From Hybos culiciformis (lineage: Eukaryota; Arthropoda; Insecta; Diptera; Hybotidae): a stretch of DNA of 64,000 nucleotides. The translations under genes and the position numbers were made by a program. Below the pieces are notes generated by a model. The model was not told the origin of the DNA. It did no database searches and saw only the letters and a list, made by a program, of their open reading frames with translations. Every line of letters begins with the position of its first letter. Within the stretch, counting starts at the first letter, position 1. Below are positions 24,541 to 37,900 of this stretch, piece by piece. Location: the NCBI GenBank assembly GCA_964007475.1, contig OZ023273.1, positions 26,461,557 through 26,525,556 of the forward strand, in the 5' to 3' direction.

Positions 24541-25481
24541 ACATTTAGACATATTTTTACAAATGATATTGTACAAAAAAGAAAATTCAAAGTTAAAGTA
24601 CCTATGTGTAAATTTTGTATTTTTATCAAAAAGTATATAATTTAAAATTAAAGGGATATTGCTTATATTTTGAAAGCTTATTCCATGTTTAACGTAATAT
24701 AAATTCTGTACATAGTTAGAGGTGAAAATTATATTCCCTTTCTTATGAATAATTTTTTTTTTTTCAATTTTTTAATGTAAAAAGTTTTTATACTTTATTT
24801 TTAATGACATTATTATAATAATTTTTTTTCCAGGATTTTTATTATTCGAAGTGAAAGGCAATTCTTATATTGTCGAGGGTAAATATTTTCTTTAAAATTT
24901 TTGAGAATTTAAAATGATGGGATATTAAAGTTTAAATTATTAACTAATTGAAATAATTATTTTAGAAAAGAAAATTTGAATAAAAGAATTGTTTTTTTTT
25001 TGTATAGATTCAGATTCACCCATCAAAGAAAAATTAATTAGTTTCAAATCAAAAATATATCATTGAATAAAGTTAAATATATAATAAAAATTAAGCTTGT
25101 TACTGCAAAAATTAAAAAAGTTTGAAGACGGATTTATATTTAGTAAGTGTCCGGATTAAAAATTATAATCATACGTGAATGCGAAAACTCATGCACTTCA
25201 CCGGCGAAGCATTGTCATTGACAATAAATTTAAAAAAAAAATATATATAAATTAATTCTTAGCTTTAAAACTCTAACTTCTGTTTTATAGACGTAATTTT
25301 TGATAGTTACAAAATATAAAGCTGGCTGAGGGCTTATTTGTAACGTAATTTTATTTCCTAAAGCCAGTACTTTTTTAATTGACTTTACCATTCTAAATTG
25401 ACAGTTCGCTGGTTTTTCAAATTATTTTTTTATTTTTATCTAATTCATTTCGAAGAATTGGTATAAAGCAATCATTTAGTG

Positions 25482-25857
25482 CAGACCTGGGCAAACTGCG
25501 GCTCATAACATAAATTTATGCGGCTCCGGAAGTAATTTTTTTTTACACTTCATGCGGCTCGAAGAACAATTCTAATAATTTTTTTTTTTTTCACCCGGCA
25601 TAAACTTTTTCCATTCTAAACTATTTACAAATAAAGAATTTTCTTGCACCCTAAACTATAAATCAAGAATTTTTTTTCCACTCTGAACTACAAATAAAGA
25701 ATTTTCTTGCACCCTAAACTACTTATCAAGAATTTTTTCCACCCTAAACTAGAATCGACTGTTTTGAGATATTTTAATTATTAAAAAAATTTGCGGCTCT
25801 TTAATTTTTGATATTTTTTAAAATTGGCTCGCTTATGTTTTGGGTTGCCCAGGCCTG
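25482..25857. mobile_element. hAT-type MITE, 376 bp, 8-bp TSD
   Basis: The left end CAGACCTGGGCAAACTGCGG and inverted right end CAGGCCTGGGCAACCCAAAA share CCTGGGCAA. The flanks ATTTAGTG (25474-25481) and ATTCAGTG (25858-25865) match at 7 of 8. Inside is a short array with the phrase CACCCTAAACTA and AAATAAAGAATTTTCTTG, period about 36 bp. Confidence 0.88.
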
Positions 25858-26110
25858 ATTCAGTGCAAAGTTATTAAAAATTTCAATAAATGAGTGATAT
25901 GATGACTATTTGTTTATTAAAAGTTTGGGACGAATAGTAATGTTAAGTTAATTAAAAATGATTTAATATACTAAAATGTTTATAACTTTAAAGTTTTTAG
26001 TGAATAAAAAATACATCTCTTATTTTCTTTTCTTATTTTCATTTTGTCGCATGTTGATAATATAAACTTATTTATACATGTATATTTATATCATATGTTA
26101 AAATATATAT

Positions 26111-26802
26111 TTTTTTTTTTTTTTTTTTTTTTTCCTTATTTATTCCTCGAGGGAACATAGGCAGCGTACACATGCCCTCCATTCTGTTCTATCCTGCGCT
26201 AGGTCTTCGATTTCATTCCAGCTTAGATTAGAGTTTCTTAGTTCAGCATCTACCGTCCTTTTCCATGTTGTGCATGGTCGTCCTCTTCTTCTTCGGCCAT
26301 TTGGTTGGTAGTATAGAGCTTGTCTTGTTATTGAATTTTCTGGCTTCCTCAATGTATGACCTATCCATTTCCATCTGCGTGATTTTATTTCTTTTTCAAT
26401 TGGTATGGTATTTGTTATATTCCAAAGATCAATGTTACGAATTCTATTGGGCCAGAAGACTTTGCATATTATTCGTAAACATTTGTTCTGGAATACCTGT
26501 ATTTTTTGCATATTTGATCTTGTGAGCCTCCATGTTTCGCATCCGTATAGGAGGACTGATTTCACACTTGCGTTGTATATTTGTATTTTCGTTCTACGTG
26601 TTATTTGTGTTGACCTCCATATTTTTGATAGTCTCCCAAATGCCTTCCGGGCCGCTGTTACTCTGTTTTGTATATCAATGTCTGTTCCTCCATTGTCAGA
26701 TATTATAGTGCCTAGATATGTAAATTCAGTTACATTTTCTAACGGCTCACCTTCTAGAGTTATTGAATCAGCATTGATATCATTTATTCTTAATATCTTG
26801 GT
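26111..26802 (-). mobile_element. 5'-truncated LINE (non-LTR retrotransposon) with poly(A) and 15-bp TSD
   Basis: On the minus strand the copy starts at 26802, ends with TAA at 26140-26142, a very short 3' UTR and a 23-nt poly(A) tail (T run at 26111-26133). Both sides carry TGTTAAAATATATAT (26096-26110 and 26803-26817), a 15-bp target duplication typical of target-primed reverse transcription. Only the last part of the reverse transcriptase ORF is present, so it was dead on arrival. Confidence 0.95.
26140..26802 (-). pseudogene. C-terminal fragment of a LINE reverse transcriptase ORF
   Basis: An open frame of 220 codons runs from the truncation point to TAA without any stop. It contains ITLEGEPLENVTEFTYLGTI, IWRSTQITRRTKIQIYN, SVKSVLLYGCETWRLT, a WIGHTLRK motif and GRRRRGRPCTTWKRTVDAEL. 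These are hallmarks of the region after the reverse transcriptase catalytic core in RTE-like and related LINEs, often annotated as craniofacial development protein 2-like. The catalytic YADD box and the endonuclease are missing. The intact frame shows the insertion is young. A start Met inside it has no meaning for expression. Confidence 0.9.
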
Positions 26803-26817
26803 TGTTAAAATATATAT

Positions 26818-29800
26818 ATATAGTATTTAAAATAATTTATCTAAATTTTATGACGAATTTTATTATTCTTTATTCTTTTATTGTTTATGTAACATATAAT
26901 ATACACATAATTTACTTATTTTATATGAAAAATTATTACGACTTTTATAATTATATTTATATGCATACAAAAATATAAAATTTCGATCGCACACAGAGGA
27001 TGTATTTAAAATTTTATTGAATTTTATTTCAACTTTTAAATTTCATCAATAAAAATCATTTTAAAGCTTATTGACATTTTTATTGTCTTAATAAAAATAT
27101 TTATAGAACTTCCTTCTAAAAAAAAAGGAACTAAATAAAATGTTTTAATAATTCAAAATTAAATCCTCCCATAAAAATTTCTTCATAAAGAAAAAAAAAA
27201 GAAAATTGTATTTTTCGCACCTAAAACCAAAATATTAGATTATAATATTTTATTAAAATATTGATTTTTTTCTTTCCAAATATCCAATAATATTATGTAA
27301 TGTCAAAAAAAGCGAAAATATTAAAAATTCATAAATAACATTTTACAAAAATTTGTATATTTAAAGTCTTAACTCTAAGTAAATTTTTCATGTTTCACAT
27401 AAAAATGAAAATTTATCATAAATTTATGATTTCTTTTTTATTTTGTTGAATAGTTTTTATAAGAAATTTGTTATAAATACCATTTGGAAAGATACCAAAT
27501 AATTTCTTTTTCCTTGCTAATAATTTCATTTAATTTTTTATGTTTAATATAAGACTTCTTTTTTATTTCTTCAAAATACGAATAATACAAAAGGAGAAGT
27601 TGCTATATAAGAACTTATGTTTCAATTTTTTGAATTTTAGAGACAGTGTGAACAATTTGAAAATTAAAAAGATTTTTTACTATAAATTAATAATATTTGG
27701 CGTTTGCAGAAAAAGCTTATCCAGTTTGTTAAAACAAAAAAAAGTTTAATTTTCGATAAGATTTTTTCCAATGTTTTGTGGAGTTAGACCCATATGGTGA
27801 TACTAATATATAAAATTTTCTTCTTTTTTTTTCCTTTTTTAAGAAAAAAAAATATTTATTACATATAGGAAATTTGCTTACAAGTGTAATGTGGGCTTAA
27901 AATTAACATTTTTCACAGAAAATCTTTTTATTATAGAGATTTTAGCATAAATCCTGAATATATAAAATAAATGCTTAAGATTTAGAAAAAAAAATTAGTC
28001 ATAAAGTATACGTATATTATGTATTACGTTATATCTAAGAAAACATAATTTTTTTTCTAACGATACTCATTAGCATAATTTGGGAGTAAAAATTTTAGGA
28101 AACTTTTGCATACATATATATTTAATGTAATAAAAGCCAGTCAAAAATATTGTATGAACTACTTTATGTCTTTCCGCCGCATCAATCAGTATAGCAAGAT
28201 TTATTTCAAAGGATTTTTTTCAAAATTTTTATTCAGCATAATTTAATGGATGTTAAAGATAATGCGATTTGGATTTGATAAAATTGTTTTAGAGTTTATT
28301 TGAAAATATTCGAAAAATAAATCTTAATAGCGAGTTAAATTCTAATCTTACAAAAGATAGTAATAAAAATAATTTAGCTCCAATAACTTTACAACATTAC
28401 AATATCTACAATCTATATACTTTTCTCTTAAAATAAGTTCTCTTAAAGTAAGTTTTAACATTTTGTTAATAACTAAATCTTCCCCAAACACACGAATAAG
28501 CTTATATTCAACTTTTTTGACATCAAAAATAGTTAGCTCCGTTTGATAATGAAAAGTGTATATCGTCTGCTGAGAAATGAAACAACATATGACATTTATA
28601 CGTCATTATTTGACAATAGAACCATTCGATTCCTCGTACTCGATTTTATAAGTATCAACTACTTTGCAATATTCTTAATGTTGATTAAAATGTGTTTTTT
28701 AGATGGAAATTGTACGCTACTTGATATTTTTTCATACGTTTTTTTTAATTTTCAAATCTTTAAATTCAAATTACTCGAAACTATACTTTTCATTATACGT
28801 TGTTTCATTTCTGAGCAGGCGATATATAAATTTAAATAAGATTTACAGCACTATGAAGGAGCTAAACGAAAGGTGCTATTTTTCATATTCAAAATGTTGT
28901 GTTATTTTATTTGACTATGCCCGAATTCAAGTTTGTAAATTGATTCGAAAGTATACCAACCTTGTCAAAAGTTAAAACCTTGATATTACATATTATCACT
29001 ATAATAAACGTGGATGTCAATAATATTCAGAGCATCCGTGATATAGCTTTAATGGAAATGGCTTATGAATGATAAAAATTAACAAGAAAATTTTATTCCA
29101 GTAAAATAAAATAGCATATTACTTCAGATGTTAAGAAAAACTATACTATATGTATGTATAATTTTTTTATTGACAGTTTCTTTTAATTAGCTCACTTAAC
29201 CTATTATAGTTTTGTTGTGATTTTTTTTTCGAGTTTATTTATATTATAATGTACTTCATTTCGTGAACCCTTGTTGGAATCTCGTATAATAAATAAGTCA
29301 TTTCAAAATGTTATGAATTTTTTATTATTTAGTATACAGTATAGTTATATAAAAATATAATTTTATTTCATAATTAGAAATTATGCCGTAACTTTAATAT
29401 CATTTTTACTATTATATGCCCATCATCGTCATGAAAAAAATAATAATGATAGTGATGTTCTCATTTCATTTCATTAGTTGTGTGTTATGTAGGTAACTTT
29501 TGTTAAATCACAGCAGTGGAAAAAATTAATGTTTAATTTTCTTTACTTAGTTTATTATGAACTTTATTTTTTTATTCATATTTTTTTTTTTTTTTTCCTT
29601 TTTAAAAGAAAAATATTTTAAATATAATATTTTTATCCCTGAATTTCTTTGTTAAATATATCATAGATGAAGATATAATAAGCATTTATAATATTTATCT
29701 CATAAATTATTTAATCACTGTCCAGTAAAATTTCTGTTAAAAATATGAAAATATATACTTAAATTTAATAAATAATTGTGATCGCAATATTTTCATTACA

Positions 29801-32800
29801 ATCTTATCAAAATAATTTTTAATAAGGTATATACGCAATGTAATAATTCTAATGAGGAAATTTAATGTTTCTGAATAAATTAGAAATATTATTTAAATGT
29901 ATGCTAAATATTTATGAGAAAAACAACTCAGATTTTTTATAAAATAAAAATCTAATTAAGAAATAGTAAGACTTCAGAAATATAATGTAGAGAAATATTT
30001 CTAATTATCCAACAATAGGTATTGTCTGTATAAGCGAAAACCGAGTTTATTTAAATTTAATTCAAAAAAGTTTTTTAATTTCTAAAATTCATAAAATAGT
30101 TTTAGTTTCAAAATATCACAAAAAATTGTTACTTTTAAATTTTCTTAGAAAACTTTTTATTTTTTTTCTTCAAACACACTTTTTTATTTATTTTATTTTT
30201 TTTTTCCAAACGTATCTTACTCCTTTTCCTTAAACACTTGATCTTGTAAACTTATTTTCAAAAGGCGATATATAGATATACATATAAAAACGATATACAT
30301 ATTTAAAACATAAAAAATTTCAAATCTAAAATCTTCCATTCTTCAAATTTTTTAAAATAAAAACTTATGCCATTTTGAAAATAAACGAATGAAATAAATG
30401 TTCTAAATATCCATAAAGATTTCCATAAATACAACAATTTTAGTTTCTAAAAACATGCACATCTTTCTAAATAGTAGGTACTTACCTATAATGATTTGAA
30501 AAAATAAATATTATTTTATTTAATAACTAACTATACTTATACTACAAAATAATATTGGTCAAGGTGTTATGAAAAAAAGAATAAAAACTATTTAAATTAT
30601 ATTTTAAATTTAATTGCAAATAAAGAGTATTTTCATGTTCTATATTGATATTTATTATTTCTTATACATTATATTTTATCCAGCTACACTGAAGTGTTCA
30701 CCTGTTTTGTATTCATTTTAAGTCGTACCAAATAAATAAAAATAAGAATTTCAGTTATTGGAATTTTTTATAATGTTGTTTTTAGGAATCCTTTTTCACT
30801 TTGAGCCTAATTTTGTTCCCTTCCTTTTACTTGCAACCAAAAAGCGTAAGAATGGATATTTGGGGTCGCGTCTTGTCATAAATTTCATCATTTTGTAACA
30901 TATTGGCATAAAGTTTCTTATGGTCTCGAATCAGACAGATTATAAATTCTCTTTATTCCTCTGTTAATTTAGAATCAACTGCAGTAGAATTTATATAATC
31001 AGGAAGCATGAAAGTATGCGTGTTCAGAATATTGACTGAAAACAGTACTTCTAAAAAGGTTAAGTTTAGAGGCAAATCATTCTCTAATATTTTTCAAAAA
31101 ATAAAAATGAACCAAGTAAATTTTAATATTTTTTCTACTATATTCTAATTTTTCTGTTTCTTCCATTGATATAAGAGTAGAAAGGATACCACATGATTTA
31201 AAATTTTTGAAGCATCTTTTTTATTTTACGATATCCAGTGTTGTAGATTTTTCTATAAAAAAGTAATATTTCAAGAGGCTCGTTGGGGCTCGCTTTTAAA
31301 ATTTAAAAGATTATATAGGTGATGGTAAAAGAAAATAGCACTTTTCGTTAATATCATTTATAGCATATGTAAAAATAGATGGCGAACATTAATAAATTTT
31401 TTATTTTCAATTATTTCTGATGAAAAAATTATGCAGGGAAATATTTTTACCTGTAGAATCTCTGCACAATGATATTCCGCAGATGTTGGAACTTTTTCTA
31501 TCTATTTTTATTAATTACTTAATTAATTATAACTTAAATAAAATTTCAATTCGTAAATTTTCATACAAATTTCAAAGAAAATAAAAATTTTATATGTTCT
31601 CCTAAAAATAAAATATACGTATCTTATAACAAATAAAAAATCTGTAACAAGTCACAAATTTTCCAAATTCTAATCCCACCCCATTAATTCAAAGAAATTA
31701 ACGGCGCACATGGAAGTCCTATATCAAAATTCAAAAAAAAAAAAAAATTCTATAGAAAATTATTTTTTTGAGAGAAAAAAAGGTGCTTCGAAAAATTTGT
31801 ATGGGAATATATTGACATGTTCTCTCTGTATACTCTGTGGTTTCTTCATTAATGTAATAAAAATTTTAATTATTATTTTATGATATTCTCGAAATATGAA
31901 AACAACATAATGCTTTTTAATATTTTAATTTAAATCATTTCTACATTATTATCCTTCATTCAAAAATTAAATAAATATGTAATATGGTATTTATATGATA
32001 ATAATCTATAGAACCGACCTTAGAATCTAGGCAAAATTGTTTAGCTATAAAGAATTTATAATTATTCCTTGGTTATATATTAATTCAAAGAGTTAATTTT
32101 TTCATTATTTAAAGTAAAGTGTTAATAAAGATTTTTATTCTAAAAACTTTTTATATATCAAATTAATATTCAATGACCAATAATTTACTCTAGTGAACAA
32201 TATGACATCAAAAAAACTACACATTAAACATATATCTTCAATGTGGACTACCATTAGTACTTCTTACAAGGTTATACAACCTGCATCCCCCAAATTGATA
32301 TCCCTTTTTATATACAAATAAACTTTACCATTGGTATATTCGAAGAATTTAATAGATTTTTTCATTTTGTACAATATTCTAAACATTACAAATGTAGACA
32401 TTGATCTGTTCACTTCGATTTCCTATTAAATATTTCCGTAAACCTTCTGGTTTAATAAAAAAGTTATACACATTGTCTTATTTATGCGGTTTAGTTTCAA
32501 ACTGTTTGCTTACTAAGTTAATTGTTAAAATAAAGCCAAAATTATTTGTTGCTATTAAAAGAAAAACTTGAAGGTTTAGCAAGTGAACAATTATATTTCG
32601 AAGAAATTTTCTATTGAAATAAAACTGCGACGTCAAATTGTAGATATTTATAATATTATTAATCGTAGAACTGTATATTATTTTCTTCTTTTTTTTTTCT
32701 TAATTCAATTAAGCTAAGTAACTAATTTTTTTATCCTTACTCATTAGGTTTAACAATTTCCATGAATGAAACAATAAATAAATCTTCTTTTCTTTTATAC

Positions 32801-34744
32801 ATAAATTTTTTCTCATTTATTCTGTTTTACAAATTGTGAAGGAAATTGTCAACTATAAAAACCAAAAAGCATTAAATAAGTAAAAGTATCCCTTTAAAAT
32901 GGCATAAATAATCCGCATTTTAGATAAATAAAAAAATAAAAAATTATACATATATTCGTATAATCATGTTATATACATATTTTTTTTAATTTAATGAACA
33001 AAATCTGCAAGTTTTAAGTATAGTAATATAATAAATTGTCAGAAAATAAAATTTTAAAATCTTTGTTCGATTTTTACATTTCATTTAGTTGTACGTATAC
33101 TCGTTACACATATAGTTAAATTATTTTTGTTAAGTTGGTACAAACTTTTCGAAAAGTTAGTCACGATAATAATGTCAATCAATTCGGAAAAGAAAAGATT
33201 CTCTTAATTCTTAACATAAATTAACAAAATAATTTAATAATGGCAAAAGAATATTGAACTCAAAAAACAATCTTCTTTAAATATAAAATTTTATATTTTT
33301 ACATTTATACCTGTTTTTAACAACGACTAACTACACCTTACAAATTGCATTAAGTAAACATTCATTATATACTTTTGAATCAAATTTCCTAAATTCAATT
33401 ATTTATTTTGTTAATTAAGATCAAAAATTTCATTCAAAATTATAAATTTTATTGAAATTTTACTATTAAAGTCCTTTTAGCATAATCCCATTTTTGGGTG
33501 AAATTTTGTATATTATAAGTATATTACATATATATATATTGTGTATTTATGTTGAACAAAATATGTTTTAAACATTCTTTGAAAGAAAAATGAAATTAAA
33601 AATAAAAAGGATATTAAAATAAAAATATATACAAATAAATAAATAAATTTTTTTTTTTTTTTTCAAAAAGAAAATAAATCCACAAGGACATAAGAATTTT
33701 TTGCGCTTACTTTGTGCTTGAATTTTTATTTTATTTATTTTTTTATTTTAACTAAGCTTTTCTTACAAAAAAAAAATAAATTCAAAAACAACGGAAAATC
33801 CCTGAAAGAAAAACATAAAAATAATATTATATAAAATAAAAAAAAATTAATGGACCACATAATTCGTTGAATTTACTACATACAATTTTGTATTTATGAG
33901 CAAAAACAAAAATAAAAAGATATTGTAGCCGTAGCTGAATCACGGTTTCTTTTTCAAATTTTATTATACAAAAAATAAAAATTATTTAGTGTGAGAATGA
34001 CAAAAAAATATAAAGTATAATACAAATATATAACTCATAAAATTATAGTAAATAAATAAATAAAATAATCTTCTCTTATTTCGAGTATCTTGTGAAAATA
34101 CTTAATTTTCGATATTCTATATGTAATGTTTTTCGCCCATAATTTTATAATAATTCCATGAAATTAGTTATTTTGAAGAGTAAAGAATCTAGTTATTCAT
34201 TCCGAGTAGAACTACAGTTTCAAAAAGTTTTAGTTCTTACCTTACAAAACTATTTATTGGCTTCTTCAGTAAAAGTTTGAAAGCTACGATTATGTTTTAA
34301 AAAACTGAACAGTATTCGTTGAAAGAAAAAATATCGTCAGAAAATTAGGAATAGAATATATAGGAGAAAAATAATAACTAAAACAAAACTGCGTCGACAG
34401 AATCTTAGATTTATTTTTAAATATATAATAAATCGCTCAAAAATGTATAGCAAAAGAATTATATAAAAAAAGTGGATACATACTTCAAAATTATAGTTTT
34501 TATTGTTTTTTTTTTATTGAAAAATAAATTACAAACATTTATTTTATACAATCCATTTTAGAAGTTTTTATGACAAACAGCTAATACGGTGGATTTTAGC
34601 AGTTCGATTTAACCTTTATGTGATTTTTTTTTTTCAGTGTAATAATATTTAATTGAAAAAAACTCTTTTTAAATCTTATTTTAATTCTTATATATTATTC
34701 TGTATACATATAATTTTGTAAAATTTTGAATTATTTCTTTCTAG
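26818..34744. other. AT-rich sequence upstream of the nAChR coding exons
   Basis: It should include part of the 5'-UTR intron and perhaps the promoter of the receptor gene, but no UTR exon or core promoter can be named with confidence. It contains the candidate MITE at 28559-28826. Confidence 0.6.
28559..28826. mobile_element. Candidate MITE with ~28-bp inverted repeat
   Basis: 28559-28586 and 28799-28826 are inverted copies with two mismatches (TATATCGTCTGCTGAGAAAT plus GAAACAAC). A further inverted pair TTAGCTCC/GGAGCTAA at 28533-28540 and 28858-28865 may mark the true ends. No clear target duplication. The open frames across it have no recognisable product. Confidence 0.5.
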
Positions 34745-34762
34745 GGGTGGACCTGGCCTAAG
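34745..34762 (+). other. 5'-UTR part of nAChR exon 1
   Basis: Eighteen nt lie between the acceptor (T-rich tract, CTAG ending at 34744) and the ATG. They are G/C-rich (GGGTGGACCTGGCCTAAG) relative to the AT-rich intron before them, which supports a splice acceptor here. The promoter and earlier UTR exons are not identifiable. Confidence 0.6.
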
Positions 34763-34951
34763 ATGGGGAGCGTGCTATTTGCAGCTGTGTTCATAGCGTT
34801 ACAATTTGCCACTGGCCTGGCCAACCCTGATGCGAAACGTTTATACGACGACCTTTTAAGTAATTACAATCGTTTAATTCGGCCTGTCGGCAATAATTCA
34901 GATCGCCTGACGGTCAAAATGGGCTTAAGGCTATCACAATTAATAGATGTT
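34763..34951 (+). CDS. nAChRalpha1: nAChR alpha1 coding exon 1: signal peptide and mature N-terminus
   Basis: It encodes residues 1-63, starting [20 protein letters not shown] (signal peptide) and continuing [20 protein letters not shown], the conserved start of mature insect alpha subunits. The ATG is chosen because it opens directly onto the hydrophobic signal peptide. The exon itself begins at 34745 after a T-rich tract ending CTAG, so at least one upstream 5'-UTR exon must exist. The 18 nt before the ATG are also open in frame, but the signal peptide argues for this start. It ends at a GTAAGT donor after a complete Val codon (phase 0). Base composition is more balanced than the flanking DNA. 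Confidence 0.95.
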
Positions 34952-37900
34952 GTAAGTATTAAAATTTGTTATAAATTAATTTTCATATTAATTATATTGG
35001 TTTAATTTAAAATATATACACTAAACACAAAGATATTAATATTTTTGCGGAAGAATCTCATAAAGAATTTTGTTTTTAAAATTATTCAAGCTAAATTTTA
35101 TGATCAGTATAAAGTCAAAATATACTTAATTCGATAATTACTTAGTTAGTATAAGAAACTCTATACTAAATCATCTTCAGTCATAAGGACCATAATTAGA
35201 AGATGGCAGAAATAGAATTTAATTTTTCTTTGACATAAATATATGTGTTAATCTTATTTGCTGTGCTTAAATTTATGAGTTCCATAATAAAATATATTTT
35301 CGTTAAATTGTATCTCTTACTTTGTGGATATTATTAATATGAAGAAGGCTTCAATAATAAAATAATATACATACATATATTTTTTTTCTATGAAAATGTT
35401 AATTGCTTTGAATTTCAAAAATAACTCACAGCCACTACAATGAAAAAAAAAATATTTTGAATGAGGTTTTTATCTCAAGGATTTCATAACATTGAGACCT
35501 ATTTCTTATATAATGAAAAACATCAAAATAATTTTAAAATTATTGATTTTGTCTTTTTAATTACTCTCTCTCACACATATTAGTTCTTTGATCTTTTTTT
35601 TTATTGAAAAAAAAATCAGTTATTTGATTACATCACCTTGTCCTTGCTAGAAAAATTTACATATATTTTCATAATTTTTATTCAGATTGATAGTTCTTTT
35701 AGACAAATTTATTTGAATTATAAAGATTGCAGTTATTGTTCCGCCAAAAATATTATCTTCTTTTGCTAAGAAAAAAAAATTCTATTCGAACTCGGAAACA
35801 TAGATTAAAATAATAATAGGTTGAAAAGTTCTAACTTTTTTTTAAATTTCTATTTACAGAATTTAAAAAATCAAATAATGACTACTAATGTTTGGGTAGA
35901 ACAGGTAAGTTATTTATCTACGGTTTACTTTATTAAGTTGAATTTAAATTATATAAGGAGATCCTTGTAAAAATATATATTGTTTTACAATCTGTGATAT
36001 TCTTCATTTACAGACATTAATATAATACTAATTGTATATTTAAGTATTTTTAAATTATTTTATTACATTTATATATTCGAACAGCGCTAACAATCTTTAC
36101 TACAAAAATGATTCAAAACATTCGATCAAAAATTAAATAAATTAACAATTGAAGATACTGAACTTAATTTAAATATTAGATTAAATACAATATCAATTTT
36201 AAAAATAATTTTAATTATCGTGCAATAAGAGGAATTAAATTATACTTTTAAATCTTCAAAGTGCAAAATTCATCGAATATCATGAATTTCATAATTTTGA
36301 ATTTAATTTCATGATATACCTATTAGCTCATGTATACACCATTACGATTTATAATATTTGAACAAATCATTATTATTTTTTTATTGATATTAAATTTTAA
36401 ACACGTTTTCATATAAAAATTCAATTATATTTATATTTTATTGAAAAAATAATTTTTTTTTTTTTAAATAATAGTTAGTTTTATATTTATTATATACACT
36501 TTTTGAGGTTTCTATATATTATACCTTAAGATTGAATTTATATAGAAAAAATCATAAAAATAGAATTTTTATGTATGAACATATAATAATAAAATTATAT
36601 ACTTTATATTATTATACATGTATATAAATATAGATTGAATAATGAATATAATGTATTATATTGCCTGGGTAAGTTGGCCTGATTTCAATTTTCGTAAAGA
36701 GAAAATATAATTATAATAGTATAATAAGAAAAAAAAAATTGCATACAATAAAAACTAGCTTATATATACATGAATTGGTAATTTAGGTTTAAAAAAAAAA
36801 AAATGTTTTTTGTTTTTTTTTGCTTCTTGTTTTCTATTTAAAAAATTATTTAATGAATAGAAAGAATATATATATTGCATTAAAATTTTTACATTAAAAT
36901 TCTACAATGAAGAATGAAAACATGTTTATTAAAATTATTTTAAAAAATTTATTTTCAATAAATCCCGATTCATTAGTATTATGATCATTATTTGATTAAC
37001 GAATTAAATAATTATATAAAAAAATATTTAAAAAAATTTGCCTATTAACTTTTTCCTCACAAATCTCCCTTAAATACATTTTTTCAATATAATCTTTTAT
37101 GTTATTTTTTTTTCGAAAATACTTTAATTAATTCCTTCATTGCAGGAAACTAAATTAATCTATAGGTTTCTATGATACGAAATAAATATTTTTCTGAAGC
37201 GTTTCATAAAATCTGAAAATGTTCTTAGAAAACAAAAAGATGTTTCTTGTTAAAAACTTCGATTAAGAGTATTTCCTTCTAAATAAGAAAAATATAAAAC
37301 TTAAGAGAACTAAAAGAATGTTGAATAAAAAATATTGAAATTTAGCAGTGCTATTAATTTTCACCAACAATATATATTTAATTAATAATAATTATTAATT
37401 TATTATCTGAAATAAAAATATTTTCAAATAATTTTATTGATTTATCGAAAAAAAAAAATAATTTCTTTCTTTATTTTCCCATTTTTATTGAAAAGTTTAA
37501 TTAATGGCATGGACACTATTTTTTTTTTCTGAAATATAAACGTTTTGTCTGAAGACAAAAATGAAATTTTGGGTTAAATAATATGTCACGTACATTATGA
37601 ACATAATATTATTTTTTTTTCACAATTTTTCAAATTAAATGAAAAGCATAAAAGCTTTCAAACTAATAATTAAAAAAATTAAAAATAAAGTCATCTATAT
37701 TAAAATAAAATAATAATATTATATTAAAAAAAAAAAAACAGTAGTGCTATTGGAGTTAGTCAATCAGTAACAATTGTATACATAAGTCCCACTATTTGCA
37801 AAAATTAAAATTATTGTACAGACCTAGTATTCCAGCCCAATTCAGATTATCCAGAATAAATATTACTCCACAATGATTATTTTTTTTTTTGTAATCGATT

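Noticed and set aside
26265..26830. Plus-strand open frames over the LINE
   Set aside because: They are antisense shadows of the reverse transcriptase fragment on the minus strand.
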